Source: JBEAOO01 sp041164825
Lineage (GTDB): Bacteria; Pseudomonadota; Gammaproteobacteria; Burkholderiales; Burkholderiaceae_C
Assembly (NCBI GenBank): GCA_041164825.1
Contig: JBEAOO010000276.1
Location: forward strand, 1 to 14,171
DNA length: 14,171 bases
Direction: 5' to 3'
The translations under genes and the position numbers were made by a program. Of the stretch, positions 1 to 7,397 are shown in pieces; positions within the stretch are counted from its first letter, which is position 1; each line of letters starts with the position of its first letter. Below the pieces are notes generated by a model that saw nothing but the letters and a program-made list of their open reading frames with translations, made no database searches and was not told where the DNA came from.

Positions 1-1367
1 CGCGGCCATCGCCGGCCGCCGCTGCCAACCGTTGCATCAACCCGCGTGACGCTGAGGCGTGGTCGCTGTCGCCAGCCGCAGCGCCTCGCGCTCCTGAAGA
101 CGGCTGTTACACCATCTTCACCTCCGGCTCCACTGGGCGGCCCAAGGGCGTGCGCATCACCGATCGCAACCTGCTGAACCTGGTCGACTGGATGCGGGCG
201 GAGTTCGCGTTCGCCCCCGGCCGGCGCGTGTTGCAGTACTCGACGATCAACTTCGACGCGTCTATCCTGGACATCTTCCCGACCTTGCTGTCCGGCGCCG
301 CCCTGTGCATCCCGACCGAGGATCAGCGCCTGTCCGCCGCCCTGCTGGAAGAGTTCTGCACTCGCCACCAGATCGACCTCGCCTTCCTGCCACCTGCTCT
401 TCTGGGTGTGCTCGAAGCCGCGCGCTTTCCAGCGCTGCGCGACGTCCTCACCGGTGGCGAGGCGTGCAGCCCCGCCACTCTCGCGAACTGGGGCGCGGGC
501 CGTCGTCTCTACAACCTGTATGGCCCCACCGAGTGCACGGTGCTGGTGAGCTTCAAGCAGATGGCGACCGCGCCCGACCGCACCAACATCGGCCAGGCGA
601 TCCCGGGCGTGCGACTGCATGTGCTCGACGATCACGGCAAACCCGCCGCACGCGGCGAACTGCATGTGGCCGGCGTGGCGTTGTCGTCCGGCTACTTGGG
701 CAATGAGGCGGCGACGCGGGCCCGGTTCGTCGCGCGTCCGACGGTCGACGACGGGCTGCTATACAAGACCGGCGACATCGTTGATCGCGACACCCAGGGC
801 GACCTCCATTTCGTCGGCCGCACCGATCGCCAGGTGAAGGTGCGCGGCTACCGCATTGAGCTCGAGGAGATCGAGGGCGCGCTGGTAAGCCTCGGATGCC
901 CGCAGGCGGCCGTGAAACAGTCCTACGGCGAATTGGTGGCCTACGTCGTGCTGCCCACCGGCCAGGACATCGACGACCTGCGCCGCCACCTCGCCGAGAC
1001 GGTCGGCGAGGTCAAGGTGCCATCGATCTTCCGCGCGTTCGAGCGTCTGCCGCTCAGGCCAAGCGGCAAGGTGGACTACGACGCCTTACCCGACCTCGCG
1101 CCTGATGAAGCGCACACGGCGCCCACACCCGCAGAGCCCGCCTCGCACGCACTGGCCCAACTCGCCGCGCTGTGGAGCGACGTCCTCGGCGTGCCCACCC
1201 ACACGCTCGATGCGGGCTCGAACTTCCGCGACCTGGGTGGCACCTCCATCAAGATCGTCCGCATGCTCAGCGCGATCGAACGCCGCTTTGCTGTGCGCGT
1301 CCCGTTCGCCGAGTTTCTTCACAGCCCCACTCTGGGATTCCTGTTCACTACCCTGCAAACCCCATGA
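1..1367 (+). CDS. Nonribosomal peptide synthetase, C-terminal adenylation and carrier domains (5' partial)
   Basis: The reading frame is open from the left edge (first full codon at 3), so the gene begins outside the window. Visible adenylation motifs in order: A3 P-loop YTIFTSGSTGRPKGV (108-152), A4 FDAS (about 252-263), A5 NLYGPTECT (513-539), A7 YKTGD (762-776), A8 GRTDRQVKVRGYRIEL (816-863) and A10 with its lysine in PSGK (Lys codon 1068-1070). A carrier domain follows, with DLGGTSIKI; the serine codon 1245-1247 is the expected phosphopantetheine site. The protein stops about 40 residues later with no condensation, thioesterase or reductase domain. It would activate an amino or aryl acid as the adenylate and load it on the carrier. 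A GTG at 150 lies inside A3 and is not a real start. The stop overlaps the next start (ATGA), so the two are coupled. The A and carrier domains are certain; the substrate is unknown. Confidence 0.95.
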   Translation, partial: RPSPAAAANRCINPRDAEAWSLSPAAAPRAPEDGCYTIFTSGSTGRPKGVRITDRNLLNLVDWMRAEFAFAPGRRVLQYSTINFDASILDIFPTLLSGAALCIPTEDQRLSAALLEEFCTRHQIDLAFLPPALLGVLEAARFPALRDVLTGGEACSPATLANWGAGRRLYNLYGPTECTVLVSFKQMATAPDRTNIGQAIPGVRLHVLDDHGKPAARGELHVAGVALSSGYLGNEAATRARFVARPTVDDGLLYKTGDIVDRDTQGDLHFVGRTDRQVKVRGYRIELEEIEGALVSLGCPQAAVKQSYGELVAYVVLPTGQDIDDLRRHLAETVGEVKVPSIFRAFERLPLRPSGKVDYDALPDLAPDEAHTAPTPAEPASHALAQLAALWSDVLGVPTHTLDAGSNFRDLGGTSIKIVRMLSAIERRFAVRVPFAEFLHSPTLGFLFTTLQTP

Positions 1368-1810
1368 ACGTGCCCATCCTGCCCAACCTGAACCACATCG
1401 GCCTGACCGTCCACAGCATCGAGGAGACGCTGAACTTCTACCGCCAGCTAACCGATGTGGAGATCTACGAGGAATCGACGCACATCGGCGGCGACGGCGT
1501 CGGCAAGATCATCGCGGTCGACAAGCCCGACTACCACTCATGCATGGCGCGCATCGGCAACCGCAGCTTCGAGTTGATCGAGCACCACAGCTCCAAGGGA
1601 CGCCATCTCTACGCGCACCACAACGACGTATGCGGCATCCACCTGGCTTTCATGGTTTCGGACATCGACGAGGTCTTCCGTCGTGTGAAGGCGCTTGGGC
1701 TGGAGCCGACAACCGCCGAGCCCTACACCGCGCACGAACTCGGTGGCTACAAGGCCTTCTTCTTCCGCGACCTTAACGGGGTTCAGATCGAGATCGGCCA
1801 GGTCAACTGA
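1364..1810 (+). CDS. VOC-family (glyoxalase/dioxygenase fold) metalloprotein
   Basis: A 148-residue protein with two beta-alpha-beta-beta-beta modules typical of the vicinal oxygen chelate superfamily. Module one starts at NHIGLTV (10-16) and module two at GIHLAFMV (91-98). The likely metal ligands are His11, Glu70 (FELIE), His93 and Glu143 (VQIEIG), the usual H/E/H/E set, so it probably binds a divalent metal rather than serving only as a drug-binding protein. The ATG overlaps the stop of the synthetase gene by ATGA, so it is translated with it and should act in the same pathway. VOC members include glyoxalases, epimerases, extradiol dioxygenases and antibiotic-binding proteins; the sequence alone does not tell which. 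The long upstream extension of the frame is a shadow inside the carrier domain. Confidence 0.9.
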   Translation: MNVPILPNLNHIGLTVHSIEETLNFYRQLTDVEIYEESTHIGGDGVGKIIAVDKPDYHSCMARIGNRSFELIEHHSSKGRHLYAHHNDVCGIHLAFMVSDIDEVFRRVKALGLEPTTAEPYTAHELGGYKAFFFRDLNGVQIEIGQVN

Positions 1811-1824
1811 TCTATCTATTCACC

Positions 1825-1829
1825 AAGGA
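1825..1829 (+). promoter_or_regulatory. Ribosome binding site of the GNAT gene
   Basis: AAGGA ends seven bases before the ATG at 1837 and fixes that start. It is the clearest Shine-Dalgarno between genes in this operon; the genes on either side mostly start by overlap coupling. Confidence 0.7.
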
Positions 1830-1836
1830 CACATCT

Positions 1837-2292
1837 ATGCAAGTCATCCACTGCACCGAAGCGCATATCGACATCCTGTCGGAGCTGTTCAACGACTACC
1901 GCATCTTCTACGAGCAGCCCGGCGACGTGCCGGCCTGCCGCGCCTTCGTACAGCAAAACCTGCAGCAGAATCGCTCGAAGATCTTCCTGCTGCTGAACGA
2001 CGAGGGCACGGCCGTCGGCTTCTCGCAGCTCTACCCGTCGGTGTGCTCAATCAGCATGCGGCCGTACTACTACCTGTCCGACCTGTACGTGGCCAAGTCC
2101 GCCCGCCGAAACGGGCACGCGCGCCACCTGATGAACTACATCACCGACCACTTCACGAACCTGGGTTCGCAGCGCCTCACACTCGACACCGCGACCACCA
2201 ACAAGATGGCGCAGGCCCTGTACGAATCGCTGGGCTACGAGCGTGAAGAGGTCTACATCACCTACCACCAGGTGCTGAAGACGCCCACCTGA
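1837..2292 (+). CDS. GNAT-family N-acetyltransferase
   Basis: A 151-residue single-domain GNAT. The acetyl-CoA pyrophosphate loop (motif A) is visible as YVAKSARRNGHARHLM, with R90-R91-N92-G93-H94-A95 matching Q/R-x-x-G-x-A. The preceding strand YYYLSDLYV and the later TNKMAQALYESLGYE (motif B, alpha4 and the usual LYESLGY) are standard. It would transfer an acyl group from acyl-CoA to an amine. By position, 27 bases after the VOC gene and before the diamine pathway genes, a plausible acceptor is 1,3-diaminopropane, its N-hydroxy form, or diaminobutyrate. That is inference: it is smaller than the IucB/RhbD acetyltransferases that make siderophore hydroxamates, and could instead be a self-resistance enzyme. 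The start is fixed by the AAGGA seven bases upstream. Confidence 0.9.
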   Translation: MQVIHCTEAHIDILSELFNDYRIFYEQPGDVPACRAFVQQNLQQNRSKIFLLLNDEGTAVGFSQLYPSVCSISMRPYYYLSDLYVAKSARRNGHARHLMNYITDHFTNLGSQRLTLDTATTNKMAQALYESLGYEREEVYITYHQVLKTPT

Positions 2293-2314
2293 GTCGTCGA
2301 CGCCGGTCAGCAAG

Positions 2315-2351
2315 GCTATCGCTGCCGCACCGGAGGTGCGGCAGCGATGGC
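2315..2351 (+). promoter_or_regulatory. Long GC-rich hairpin before the monooxygenase gene
   Basis: Perfect 14-base arms (2318-2331 and 2335-2348) surround a 3-base loop. With one G-U pair (2317/2349) the stem extends to 17 pairs (2315-2351). No T-run follows, so it is not a classic intrinsic terminator. GGAGGT (2332-2337) occupies the loop and the first bases of the right arm, and an in-frame ATG (2347-2349) sits at the arm's foot, ten bases after GGAGG. A second palindrome, ATGGCGTACGCCAT (2347-2360), overlaps the right arm and could form a competing fold. Either an attenuating or processing hairpin between the GNAT and monooxygenase genes, or a hairpin that hides a ribosome site. Confidence 0.6.
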
Positions 2352-2442
2352 GTACGCCATCCAGGCTTCCCCCTTCCGATTGTTCTCCTGCGCGCCGCAA
2401 GGCAGCGTTGTGCTTTCGCTCGTCCGCGCTCGCTATCGATCA

Positions 2443-3831
2443 ATGAACCACCTCAATATGGATACCCCCCCCGCCCAGGGCAGCGAGATTCTCGACCTGA
2501 TCGGGATCGGGATCGGACCCTTCAATCTTGGGCTTGCGTCTTTGCTCCAACCCGTCGACACCGTGAAGGCACGGTTCTTCGACTCCAAGGCCTCTTTCGT
2601 CTGGCACGACGGCCTCTTGCTCGAGGACTGCCATCTGCAGGTGCCATTCATGGCTGACCTGGTCACGATGGTGGACCCGACGAGCCCGTTCAGCTTCCTG
2701 AACTACCTGTGCGTTCATGGGCGCATGTACCAGTTCTATTTCTACGAGCGGTTCCAGATCCCGCGCATCGAATACAACCGCTATTGCCGCTGGGTGGCGG
2801 GGCAGTTGGCGTCGCTGCGGTTCGGCATGGAGGTGGTCGAAGTGGTCGAGCAGGACGGGCTGTTCTGCGTCACCACCCGGGACGTGCAAAGCCACGCGCT
2901 GTCGTGGCACCTCGCACGCAATGTCGTGCTGGGCGTGGGCACCACGCCCACGGTGCCGCTGGGCATGGAGTCGTTGCTCGACGGCCAGGACTTCGTGCAC
3001 TCCGCGCACTACCGCTTTGCCCGTGAACGACTGCAGGAGAAGGCAAGCATCACCATCGTGGGCAACGGCCAGAGCGCCGCCGAGTGCTTCCTCGACTTAC
3101 TGCGCCAACAACCGCAGCGTGGCTACGAGTTGAACTGGCTCACGCGCAGCAGCGGCTTTTTCCCGATGGAGTACTCAAAGCTCGGGCTGGAGCACTTCTC
3201 GCCCGATTACACCGACCACTTCTTCCGCCTGCCTGAGGCCACGCGCCGCAACATCCTCGCCACGCAGAGCAACTGGTACAAGGGCATCTCCCTGAGCACC
3301 ATCGCCGACATCTACGACGCCCTGTACATGCGCAGCGTCGACGGCGTCGACGGCCAGGTCGTCCTGCAATCGCGCAGCGAACTCGTCCACGCTGAGCGCA
3401 GCGGGCCGGGCTGGTCGCTGTCGTTCCGCCACGTCGAGCTCGATAAGGCCTTTCAGGTTCGCACGGACGCCGTCGTGCTCGGCTCCGGATACCGCCACGC
3501 GTTTCCGCCCTGCATGGACAGGCTCGCCGGGGCCATCGAGGTCGACACCGACGGCCGGCCGCTTGTGCGGCGCGACTACACGCTGCAGGCCCGCTTCGCG
3601 GGCACGGGCAAGGTTTTTGTGCAGAACGCCGAGATGCACACGCACGGCATCTCGGCGCCCGACCTCGGCCTGGGTGCTGCTCGCAACGCAGCCATCGTCA
3701 ACCAACTGACAGGCACAGATCGCTACCCCACCGCTACCCGCACCGTGTTCCAGACCTTCGGCATCGCCGAGCGGTGGCGTACCGCCGCCGGAATCCCCAC
3801 ATCCAACGACAGGGAGACTGACCTCACATGA
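2443..3831 (+). CDS. Flavin N-monooxygenase, lysine/ornithine/diamine N-hydroxylase family (RhbE/IucD/PvdA type)
   Basis: From the ATG at 2443 the protein has 462 residues. The FAD-binding motif GIGIGPFN is at 21-28, the NADPH-binding motif GNGQSA at 207-212, and the family's C-terminal L-G-S-G-Y motif ends at 347-350. These are the marks of class B N-hydroxylases that use FAD, NADPH and O2 to hydroxylate a side-chain or terminal primary amine. Because the next two coupled genes make 1,3-diaminopropane, the best guess for the substrate is that diamine, as for RhbE in rhizobactin 1021; lysine, ornithine or putrescine cannot be excluded. The start is uncertain: 2443 fits the family's short N-terminus but has no clear ribosome site, whereas an in-frame ATG at 2347 (494 residues) is preceded by GGAGGT but adds an atypical leader. 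The stop overlaps the next ATG. Confidence 0.93.
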   Translation: MNHLNMDTPPAQGSEILDLIGIGIGPFNLGLASLLQPVDTVKARFFDSKASFVWHDGLLLEDCHLQVPFMADLVTMVDPTSPFSFLNYLCVHGRMYQFYFYERFQIPRIEYNRYCRWVAGQLASLRFGMEVVEVVEQDGLFCVTTRDVQSHALSWHLARNVVLGVGTTPTVPLGMESLLDGQDFVHSAHYRFARERLQEKASITIVGNGQSAAECFLDLLRQQPQRGYELNWLTRSSGFFPMEYSKLGLEHFSPDYTDHFFRLPEATRRNILATQSNWYKGISLSTIADIYDALYMRSVDGVDGQVVLQSRSELVHAERSGPGWSLSFRHVELDKAFQVRTDAVVLGSGYRHAFPPCMDRLAGAIEVDTDGRPLVRRDYTLQARFAGTGKVFVQNAEMHTHGISAPDLGLGAARNAAIVNQLTGTDRYPTATRTVFQTFGIAERWRTAAGIPTSNDRETDLT

Positions 3832-5237
3832 ACTACCCACGAGATCTCCATCTCGCCGCGCGGCAGAACGCGCTTCCCCTCGTTCCACCATCCGCGCTGC
3901 GCGAATTGGCCTGTTGCGCCGAGCTTGCCAACCAGGAACGACTGGAGTCGAACGTCCGCTCCTACCCGCGTCGCTTTCCGCTGGCGATCCAGCGCGCGCA
4001 GGGCGCGGTGGTACAGGACACTGCCGGCCAGCTCTACCTCGATTGCCTGGCTGGCGCCGGCGCACTCGCACTGGGCCACAACCATCCTGAGGTCGTGCAT
4101 TCGATGGTTGAGAACCTGCAGGCCGGCTTGCCCATGCAGACGCTGGACATAGCGACGCCGGTCAAGGACGTCTTCATCCGGGAAGTGATGCGCTTCCTGC
4201 CCGTCGAATTCGCGCGGGACGCCTGCATCCAGTTCTGCGGCCCTTCCGGCGCCGACGCAGTGGAGGCTGCCATCAAGCTGGCCAAGCAGTTCACGGGCCG
4301 CAACACGATTGCCGCCTTCCACGGGGCCTACCATGGCATGACCAACGGGTCGCAGGCCCTGATGGGCAACCTTGGCGCCAAGCAGCGTCGCACAGGCCTG
4401 ATGGCCGACGTGCATTTCTTCCCCTTCCCGTACCACCTGCGCTGCAAGTTCGGGCAGGGCGGCGAGGCGGGTGAACTAGCGTCCATCCGCTACCTCGAGT
4501 CGGTGCTGCACGACCAGGAAAGCGGCATTGTCAAACCGGCCGCCATCATCGTCGAGCCCATCCAGGGCGAAGGCGGGGTGCTGCCCGCGTCCGTGGCCTG
4601 GCTACGTGAACTGCGCCGCATCACGCGCGAGCTCGACATCTTGCTCATCCTCGACGAGATCCAATGCGGCGTCGGCCGCTCAGGTCGCCACTTCGCGTTC
4701 GAGCATGCGGACATCGTGCCTGACGTGCTAGTGATTTCGAAGGCGGTCGGCGGCGGCATGCCCTTGTCCTGCCTGGTCTTCAACAAGCGATTCGACAACT
4801 GGAACCCGGGCGAACATGCGGGCACCTTCCGTGGCAACCAGATCGCAATGGTGGCCGGCGCCACGACGCTCCAGATCATCCAGCGCGATCAACTCGCTCA
4901 CCACGCATCGAGAATGGGCAGCCTGCTGCTGGACCGGCTGATGACCCTGCGAGCCGACCATCCGTGCATTGCCGACGTGCGCGGTAAGGGTCTGATGCTG
5001 GGGGTAGAGATCGTCGTGCCAGGCAAGCAGGACGCGCTTGGTCACCCGCTGGCGGACGCCGGGCAGGCCAACCGTATCCAGCGTTCGGCGCTGCAGCGCG
5101 GCCTCATCATCGAGAAGGGCGGCCGTCACGGAGCCGTGCTGCGCTTTCTGCCACCGCTAAACATCACTGAAGAACAGGTCGACTTCGCGGCACGCGTGTT
5201 CGCGCAGGCGGTCGAAGAAAACCGGACGCAGGCATGA
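3828..5237 (+). CDS. dat: L-2,4-diaminobutyrate:2-oxoglutarate 4-aminotransferase
   Basis: A 469-residue class III, PLP-dependent aminotransferase. Visible landmarks: the N-terminal SNVRSYPRRFPLAI and DCLAGAGALALGHNHP segments typical of the Dat/RhbA/EctB group, the phosphate-binding CGPSGADAVEAAIKLAK, the cofactor aspartate D276 in LILDEIQCGVGRSG, and the Schiff-base lysine K305 in VISKAVGGGMPLS. The family moves the amino group of glutamate to aspartate semialdehyde, giving 2,4-diaminobutyrate. EctB makes the same product for ectoine, but no ectoine synthase is present and a decarboxylase follows, so a 1,3-diaminopropane or siderophore-type role is more likely. It overlaps the monooxygenase stop and the decarboxylase start, each by ATGA. 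Confidence 0.95.
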   Translation: MNYPRDLHLAARQNALPLVPPSALRELACCAELANQERLESNVRSYPRRFPLAIQRAQGAVVQDTAGQLYLDCLAGAGALALGHNHPEVVHSMVENLQAGLPMQTLDIATPVKDVFIREVMRFLPVEFARDACIQFCGPSGADAVEAAIKLAKQFTGRNTIAAFHGAYHGMTNGSQALMGNLGAKQRRTGLMADVHFFPFPYHLRCKFGQGGEAGELASIRYLESVLHDQESGIVKPAAIIVEPIQGEGGVLPASVAWLRELRRITRELDILLILDEIQCGVGRSGRHFAFEHADIVPDVLVISKAVGGGMPLSCLVFNKRFDNWNPGEHAGTFRGNQIAMVAGATTLQIIQRDQLAHHASRMGSLLLDRLMTLRADHPCIADVRGKGLMLGVEIVVPGKQDALGHPLADAGQANRIQRSALQRGLIIEKGGRHGAVLRFLPPLNITEEQVDFAARVFAQAVEENRTQA

Positions 5238-6697
5238 GCGACGAGGCCTGGTTCGACCAGTTCATCCAACTGGGCGCGGGCGGCGCGGCGCGCTACGGTG
5301 CGGCCATGCAGGCCTGCACTGCACAGCTCACAACGCTGTTCGAGCGCGTGACGGGCCCGTATTCGGGGCTGGATCCGGCGGACCTCCTGCGTCGCCTCCA
5401 CGCCGTCGACTTCTCTGCCACCAGCGTGCGGCCACTGGACGACGTGCTGGAGGAGGTCAGCCGCGACATCGCCTCCCACGCCATTGTCGTCCAGCACCCG
5501 AATTGCATCGCCCACCTGCACACGCCCCCGCTAGTGAGCAGCCTGGCGGCCGAACGCTTCATCGCGGCGCAGAACCTGTCGATGGACTCGTGGGACCAAT
5601 CGGGCGCGGCCACCTTCGTGGAGCAGAAGGTTGTCGGCCACCTGTGCGGGCTGTTCGGCTACCCCGATGGGGCCGACGGCGTCTTCACCAGCGGCGGCAC
5701 GCAGAGCAATATCATGGCCCTGCTGATGGCGCGAGACTGGTTCCTGTGGGAGCGGTACCAGCACCGCGTCCAGCTCAACGGGCTCGGGGGGTTCGCCGAG
5801 CGGCTGCGCATCGTCGCCTCCGCCAAGAGCCACTTCACGGTGGACAAGGCTGCCTCAGTCATGGGGCTCGGTCAGAAGGCAGTGGTGAAGGTGCCCGTGC
5901 TCGATGACGGCGGCATGGACGTCAACCAGGTCGACGCCATCGTCGACCAGCTGCTCGCCGACAGCCTGATCCCGTTCGCCCTAGTGGGCACGGCCGGGAC
6001 GACCGACCACGGCGCGATCGACGACCTGGGACGCCTCGCCGTTGTCGCCCGCCGCCACGGCATGTGGTTCCACGTCGACGGCGCCTACGGTTCCGCCCTC
6101 GTCCTCGGCGAGGAGCGGCACAGGCTGGCGGGCCTCGAGCAGTCGGACTCGCTGACGGTCGATTTCCACAAGATGTGGTTCCAGACTGTGAGCTGCGGCG
6201 CACTGCTGCTGCGCGAGGGCACACGCTTCAGGCACCTGCTCTACAAATCGGAGTACCTCAACCGCGATACCGACGACCTGCCCAACCTCGTTGACAAGAC
6301 GCTGTCCACGACTCGCCGCTTCGACGCCCTAAAGGTTTACGTGATGCTGCGCGCCGTAGGCACCGAGGTACTGGGGTGCATGGTTGACCACTTGCTGCGA
6401 CAGACGCGCGAGGTGGCCGACCTCTTCCGATCGCACAGTGGCTTCGAGCTGCTTGCGCCGCCACGCCTGTCAACGCTGCTGTTCCGGTACGTGGGCCCTG
6501 CGGCAGGCGGTGACATGGACGCCTTCAACCGGCGGTTGCGCGCGCACCTGCTGACAAGCGGGCAGGCCGTGCTCGGCGAGACAACGATCGCGGGGCGCGC
6601 CGCGTTGAAGCTGACTCTGCTGAACCCGTGCCTGCGCATGGAGGACTTCGATCGCCTTCTGTCGGTGATCGCCGACGCAGCCGAACGGCTGGATTGA
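5234..6697 (+). CDS. ddc: L-2,4-diaminobutyrate decarboxylase (group II PLP decarboxylase)
   Basis: A 487-residue group II (glutamate/aromatic amino acid type) decarboxylase. Visible motifs: TSGGTQSN (152-159), which binds the cofactor, HVDGAYGSA with D282, which contacts the pyridine nitrogen, and DFHKMW with the Schiff-base lysine K313. The size and these sequences match the Ddc/RhbB branch that turns 2,4-diaminobutyrate into 1,3-diaminopropane. Its immediate coupling to the aminotransferase (ATGA overlap) supports this over tyrosine, DOPA or glutamate decarboxylation. It is the last gene of the operon in view; no clear intrinsic terminator follows, and the next recognisable piece is an IS remnant. 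The missing next step of an NIS siderophore (an IucA/IucC synthetase) is not in the window. Confidence 0.95.
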   Translation: MSDEAWFDQFIQLGAGGAARYGAAMQACTAQLTTLFERVTGPYSGLDPADLLRRLHAVDFSATSVRPLDDVLEEVSRDIASHAIVVQHPNCIAHLHTPPLVSSLAAERFIAAQNLSMDSWDQSGAATFVEQKVVGHLCGLFGYPDGADGVFTSGGTQSNIMALLMARDWFLWERYQHRVQLNGLGGFAERLRIVASAKSHFTVDKAASVMGLGQKAVVKVPVLDDGGMDVNQVDAIVDQLLADSLIPFALVGTAGTTDHGAIDDLGRLAVVARRHGMWFHVDGAYGSALVLGEERHRLAGLEQSDSLTVDFHKMWFQTVSCGALLLREGTRFRHLLYKSEYLNRDTDDLPNLVDKTLSTTRRFDALKVYVMLRAVGTEVLGCMVDHLLRQTREVADLFRSHSGFELLAPPRLSTLLFRYVGPAAGGDMDAFNRRLRAHLLTSGQAVLGETTIAGRAALKLTLLNPCLRMEDFDRLLSVIADAAERLD

Positions 6698-6966
6698 GCG
6701 GCAGCCCACGCCCAGCCGAGACCCAGACGCGACACAAGCGACCGCGTTGGCACCCGGTACAACTCTGCCTCGAACAGAAGCGTGGCCGCCCGTTTGCGGT
6801 CAGGCAGGTCGAGGAACATCTCAAGTGGAACGCATCTGAGATCCGTAACGGCCCTCGCGCTGTATGCCTCCGGTCAACTCACCCTGGCTCCCGCTGCGCT
6901 CAGTTTGAGGCGTAAGCTCTTCAACCAAGTAGACAGCTGAAATCAGAGAATGCGGCCCAACCGAGA
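6698..6966. other. Non-coding junction after the biosynthetic operon
   Basis: I see no convincing gene. Frames on both strands are open for short stretches but have shadow-like composition. A minus-strand stretch (about 6698-6819) keeps open as an upstream tail of a shadow frame and matches nothing I know. No clear terminator hairpin follows the decarboxylase. The region probably holds degraded mobile DNA, since an IS3-type fragment follows directly. Confidence 0.4.
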
Positions 6967-7083
6967 ATGAAGAGGCCGATGAGGAAGTGCAAGTTCAAGG
7001 AAAGCCAGATCGTGGCGATCCTCAAGGAGGGCGAGGCTGGCGTGCAGGTCGCGGAGGTCTGCTGCAAGCACCACCTTGCTACC
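6967..7083 (+). pseudogene. IS3-family transposase OrfA, truncated N-terminal fragment
   Basis: The translated start reads as the N-terminus of IS3-family OrfA proteins: MRKCKFKESQIVAILKEGEA is a close variant of the common M-(K/R)-x-S-x-F-x-E-x-Q-I-V-x-I-L-K-E-A-E-A-G pattern, followed by VQVAEVCCKHH, the start of the helix-turn-helix. After about 35 codons the match ends abruptly near 7081. The expected 'GIS..T(F/Y)Y.W' turn is missing, the frame continues in unrelated sequence to 7326, and no OrfB follows. Either ATG (6967 or 6979) could be the original start. I could not find matching terminal inverted repeats. It marks a recombination junction at the edge of the biosynthetic locus. Confidence 0.6.
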
Positions 7084-7397
7084 CATCACACCCCGCAGCC
7101 CCCGACGGACGCCACGACGGACGCGATGGATGACGCGCTGAGTAAAGTTGTCAAGCGGCTTCGGCCGAGCGCGGCGGCGCAACTGACCACACTAAGGCGC
7201 CCGGATGGGCGGTTAAGACGCTGCTGCTGGCCAGGGTGTTTCACTGCCGCAAGGCCCACTGGGCGTAGTTGGTGCATGGACGAGACTTCAGCCGGACAAG
7301 GACACCGACGGCAGGGCGAGCGCTAACTCGCAACGGGGATTAATTCATCGTGGCGGCCAAGCCTTGAGGTGGGCGATGCTTTGGATGAGGTGAGGTC
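7084..7397. other. Gene-free stretch between IS remnant and HEPN-like gene
   Basis: No gene recognised. The open frame of the OrfA fragment runs through part of it to a stop ending at 7326, but the peptide there is low-complexity and looks accidental. The last 20 bases hold a purine-rich ribosome site (GATGAGGTGAGG) for the gene starting at 7398. Confidence 0.4.

Noticed and set aside
2293..2442. Fur box or iron-regulated promoter before the monooxygenase
   Set aside because: I looked for a GATAATGATAATCATTATC-like site and saw none; iron control would have to lie upstream of the window.
3175..4436. Long minus-strand frames opposite the monooxygenase and aminotransferase
   Set aside because: Mirror frames of strongly supported coding sequences; no recognisable motifs.
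6698..6819. Coding tail on the minus strand opposite the end of the decarboxylase
   Set aside because: Although the first residues look somewhat protein-like, the frame continues as a shadow of the decarboxylase and I cannot link it to any family.
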